Below, in pieces: positions 5,694 to 7,282 of a stretch of DNA of 7,282 nucleotides. Location of the stretch: positions 1 through 7,282 of the forward strand of contig JADLDX010000255.1 in assembly GCA_020846515.1 (NCBI GenBank), given 5' to 3'. The number at the start of each line of letters is the position of its first letter. The first letter of the stretch is position 1. The notes under the pieces are model-generated. The model was not told where the DNA came from. It saw nothing but the letters and a program-made list of their open reading frames with translations, and made no database searches. The translations under genes and the position numbers were made by a program. Source of the DNA: Pirellulaceae bacterium. Its GTDB lineage: Bacteria; Planctomycetota; Planctomycetia; Pirellulales; Pirellulaceae.

Positions 5694-7088
5694 CTACATT
5701 AAGAAGGTGTCGGTGGTCAGATGGAGATCACCGTGAATTTTTTCTTGGACTTCTAATTCATCGAGCGCCCAGCCAGGATGGATCTCGACCCGCACTCCCT
5801 CATCGATGCGGGCGCCAGCGGCTTCCAGCCAATTGCGATGCAACTTCAGAATGGCCGCTTTCGCCAGTTCGGGTGTGTCGACCGCGGCTCCATCGGCGTT
5901 CTTCACCGGCGCAAAGACGCGGGCTGCATCGGACTCGACGACCAACGCGTTATTGGCCATGGGCAGCAGATCGAACACGAAACGTTCGAATTTGGTCGCA
6001 TTGGGTTCCGTGGGTGAAACCAGTTGCCCCTGGTCATCGACATGCGGGACCTTCTTAGACGCGCGATGGAATGGCAAGCCGCTGTCGGCCTGGTTGGCCA
6101 CTTTCTCGAGGAATGCCAAATCAAACACGTGGATGGCGATGTTCCCGGCCCAGAGTCGCAGGTCACCGTCGGGCGTGGTTTGTTGGGCGATATCGTCCGG
6201 CAAGTCGCTGTACTCGATGATCTGAACTTTGCCATCGATTGAAACCACGTTGCCAACCTTCTCTTTGGCAAAACGCTTTCGCACAACTTGCGTGGTCAGT
6301 TCGCTATGGGCCAGCAGGTGATAGCCGATTAGGGCTGGATCGCACAACTCGGCCAATGGATTGTCAATTTGCGCATAGTAAAACAGTTTGACGCCGCGCT
6401 GCCTGGCGTCGTCCAGGCTGCCAGATTTTTTGAGTGCCGCGACAATTCCGCCATGACCATCCGGGCTCAGGGCGACTTCATCTTTGGCGGCCAAGAGCAC
6501 ATGACCATTGGCCGAATCCACGGCCGGCATTTGCCCTTGGCAGAAAAAGTGCAATTGATCGGCGTTGAGTCCGCAGCGATCCTCTTTGGCGAAATAGTCG
6601 CGGGTAGCCGCGTCAGTGGCGGGGCTGGTCATGATATATAGCGGGATATCGGCACCATACCGGCGGCTCATCGCGCTCAAGCGGTCGCACAGCATTTGAA
6701 ATAGCGAACGACCGCTGACCGGTCCGATTGGGAACATACCCTTCGGAAGATCAAAGCCCAAGCGCGTGCCTTGTCCGCCAGCGACCAGCAGCATAGCCAC
6801 CTGGCCATCGCGCAGCGCCTGCACGCCAGCCTGGCGTGCATCGGATATCGAATAGTGAGTATCGGGCTGACCCAAACGCACGGCCGGTGGTGGAGAGGCG
6901 GCTGCGGCCACAGCGTGCCAATCGACCGCTTTGTCATTGCCGGCCACCAGGTTAGTCAACTGTGGGAAGTCGATGGCTTCGATCTGCTGGCGCAAATTGT
7001 CGCGCCGCTCCGGCGTAAGCTGATCCGCAAACTGCCAGAGTTGAGTTTGGCCATAGTGTTTCAGGAGAGCCAAGAGCGAGTCCGTCAT
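5694..7088 (-). CDS. UAP1-type UDP-N-acetylhexosamine / UDP-sugar pyrophosphorylase (UDPGP family)
   Basis: Nucleotidyltransferase predicted to join UTP and a sugar-1-phosphate, most likely GlcNAc-1-phosphate, into a UDP-sugar for peptidoglycan, LPS or other glycans. The 464 aa resemble eukaryotic UAP1/QRI1, not bacterial GlmU or GalU. A helical N-terminal region (1-90) precedes the signature LLVAGGQGTRLGFDLPKGM (100-118). Next come MTSPATDAATRDYF (153-166), FFCQGQMPAVD (181-191), SPDGHGGI (208-215), YYAQIDNPLAELCDP, WAGNIAIHVFDLAFL, HRASKKVPHVD and KFERFVFDLLP. APVKNADG, with the conserved Lys396, comes near the end. There is no left-handed beta-helix acetyltransferase domain as in GlmU. The ATG at 7088 has AGGAAAG starting 12 nt upstream. 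The UDP-sugar specificity is inferred: UAP1, plant USP and AGX relatives share these motifs. Confidence 0.88.
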   Translation of the reverse strand: MTDSLLALLKHYGQTQLWQFADQLTPERRDNLRQQIEAIDFPQLTNLVAGNDKAVDWHAVAAAASPPPAVRLGQPDTHYSISDARQAGVQALRDGQVAMLLVAGGQGTRLGFDLPKGMFPIGPVSGRSLFQMLCDRLSAMSRRYGADIPLYIMTSPATDAATRDYFAKEDRCGLNADQLHFFCQGQMPAVDSANGHVLLAAKDEVALSPDGHGGIVAALKKSGSLDDARQRGVKLFYYAQIDNPLAELCDPALIGYHLLAHSELTTQVVRKRFAKEKVGNVVSIDGKVQIIEYSDLPDDIAQQTTPDGDLRLWAGNIAIHVFDLAFLEKVANQADSGLPFHRASKKVPHVDDQGQLVSPTEPNATKFERFVFDLLPMANNALVVESDAARVFAPVKNADGAAVDTPELAKAAILKLHRNWLEAAGARIDEGVRVEIHPGWALDELEVQEKIHGDLHLTTDTFLM

Positions 7089-7093
7089 GTTGT

Positions 7094-7100
7094 CTTTCCT
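7094..7100 (-). promoter_or_regulatory. Ribosome binding site of the UAP1-like gene
   Basis: AGGAAAG on the minus strand (7100-7094), with AGGA 8 nt before the ATG at 7088. It supports this ATG as the start. Confidence 0.6.
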
Positions 7101-7282
7101 GCGGTGGACATTAGCTAAGGAACACGGGGTATACTGAGCGAATGAAACCTGGGCTAATAAAACTATCGGTCAATTGAATCTTAAGCTTGGCAGATGCTAC
7201 TGGAACTAGAACGTTATGTGAACTGGGTAGCACTCGGACCTTGCGGTTCTTTGACCCACAGGGCTGCATTCGTTGTGCCAGC
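7101..7282. other. Right-edge region with no supported gene
   Basis: 182 bp to the window end. Positions 7120-7200 are AT-rich, as expected of a promoter region for the UAP1-like gene. A TTGACC (minus strand, 7177-7172) could be a -35 box, but no good -10 follows. From about 7195 to the edge the GC content rises and several frames are open on both strands (for example an ATG at 7194 on + with no stop to the edge, and a minus frame ending in TAA at 7216-7214). One may be the end or start of a neighbouring gene, but none can be chosen. Confidence 0.4.

Noticed and set aside
63..7088. Defence, phage or secretion system
   Set aside because: All six long genes belong to recognised transport, peptidase, lipid or sugar-nucleotide families with intact motifs. 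No helicase, nuclease, toxin or integrase motif is present.
7194..7282. Start of a divergent plus-strand gene at the right edge
   Set aside because: The ATG has no Shine-Dalgarno, the fragment is about 30 codons, and minus-strand frames are equally open over the same bases.

Overview
The window looks like ordinary chromosome from a moderately GC-rich Gram-negative bacterium. My best guess is a planctomycete of the Pirellulales type. This rests on three things: a eukaryote-like UDP-sugar pyrophosphorylase of the UAP1/UDPGP type, a btaA-btaB betaine-lipid pair, and GC-rich intergenic repeats built from accctccc/gggagggt and gctgcgcagc modules. The assignment is inferred from gene content and repeat style, not from a marker gene.

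Layout from left to right: a 12-helix MFS transporter (63-1214, + strand) converges on a minus-strand block. The 431 bp between the converging stop codons (1215-1645) consist almost wholly of two tandem copies of a structured repeat. Each copy carries a perfect A-tract/T-tract hairpin that can end transcription from either side. The minus-strand block, in transcription order from the right, is: a UAP1-type nucleotidyltransferase (7088-5694); a 259 bp gap; mannose-1-phosphate guanylyltransferase (5434-4355); a 122 bp gap; then a compact likely operon of btaA (4232-3045), btaB (3036-2308) and pyroglutamyl-peptidase I (2248-1646).

Functionally, the two nucleotidyltransferases supply activated sugars (a UDP-sugar, probably UDP-GlcNAc, and GDP-mannose) for surface glycans. 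BtaA and BtaB together should turn diacylglycerol and S-adenosylmethionine into the phosphorus-free betaine lipid DGTS. The peptidase gene sits last in the bta run with no obvious metabolic link. The MFS substrate cannot be read from sequence.

The most unusual part is the repeat cluster. Copy 1 is bounded by 13-bp terminal inverted repeats. The two copies are about 96% identical over 140 bp, yet their terminator-like stems differ in sequence while staying fully paired. I see no defence system, CRISPR array, phage gene, transposase, tRNA or rRNA. The coding part is housekeeping or accessory metabolism with known families.
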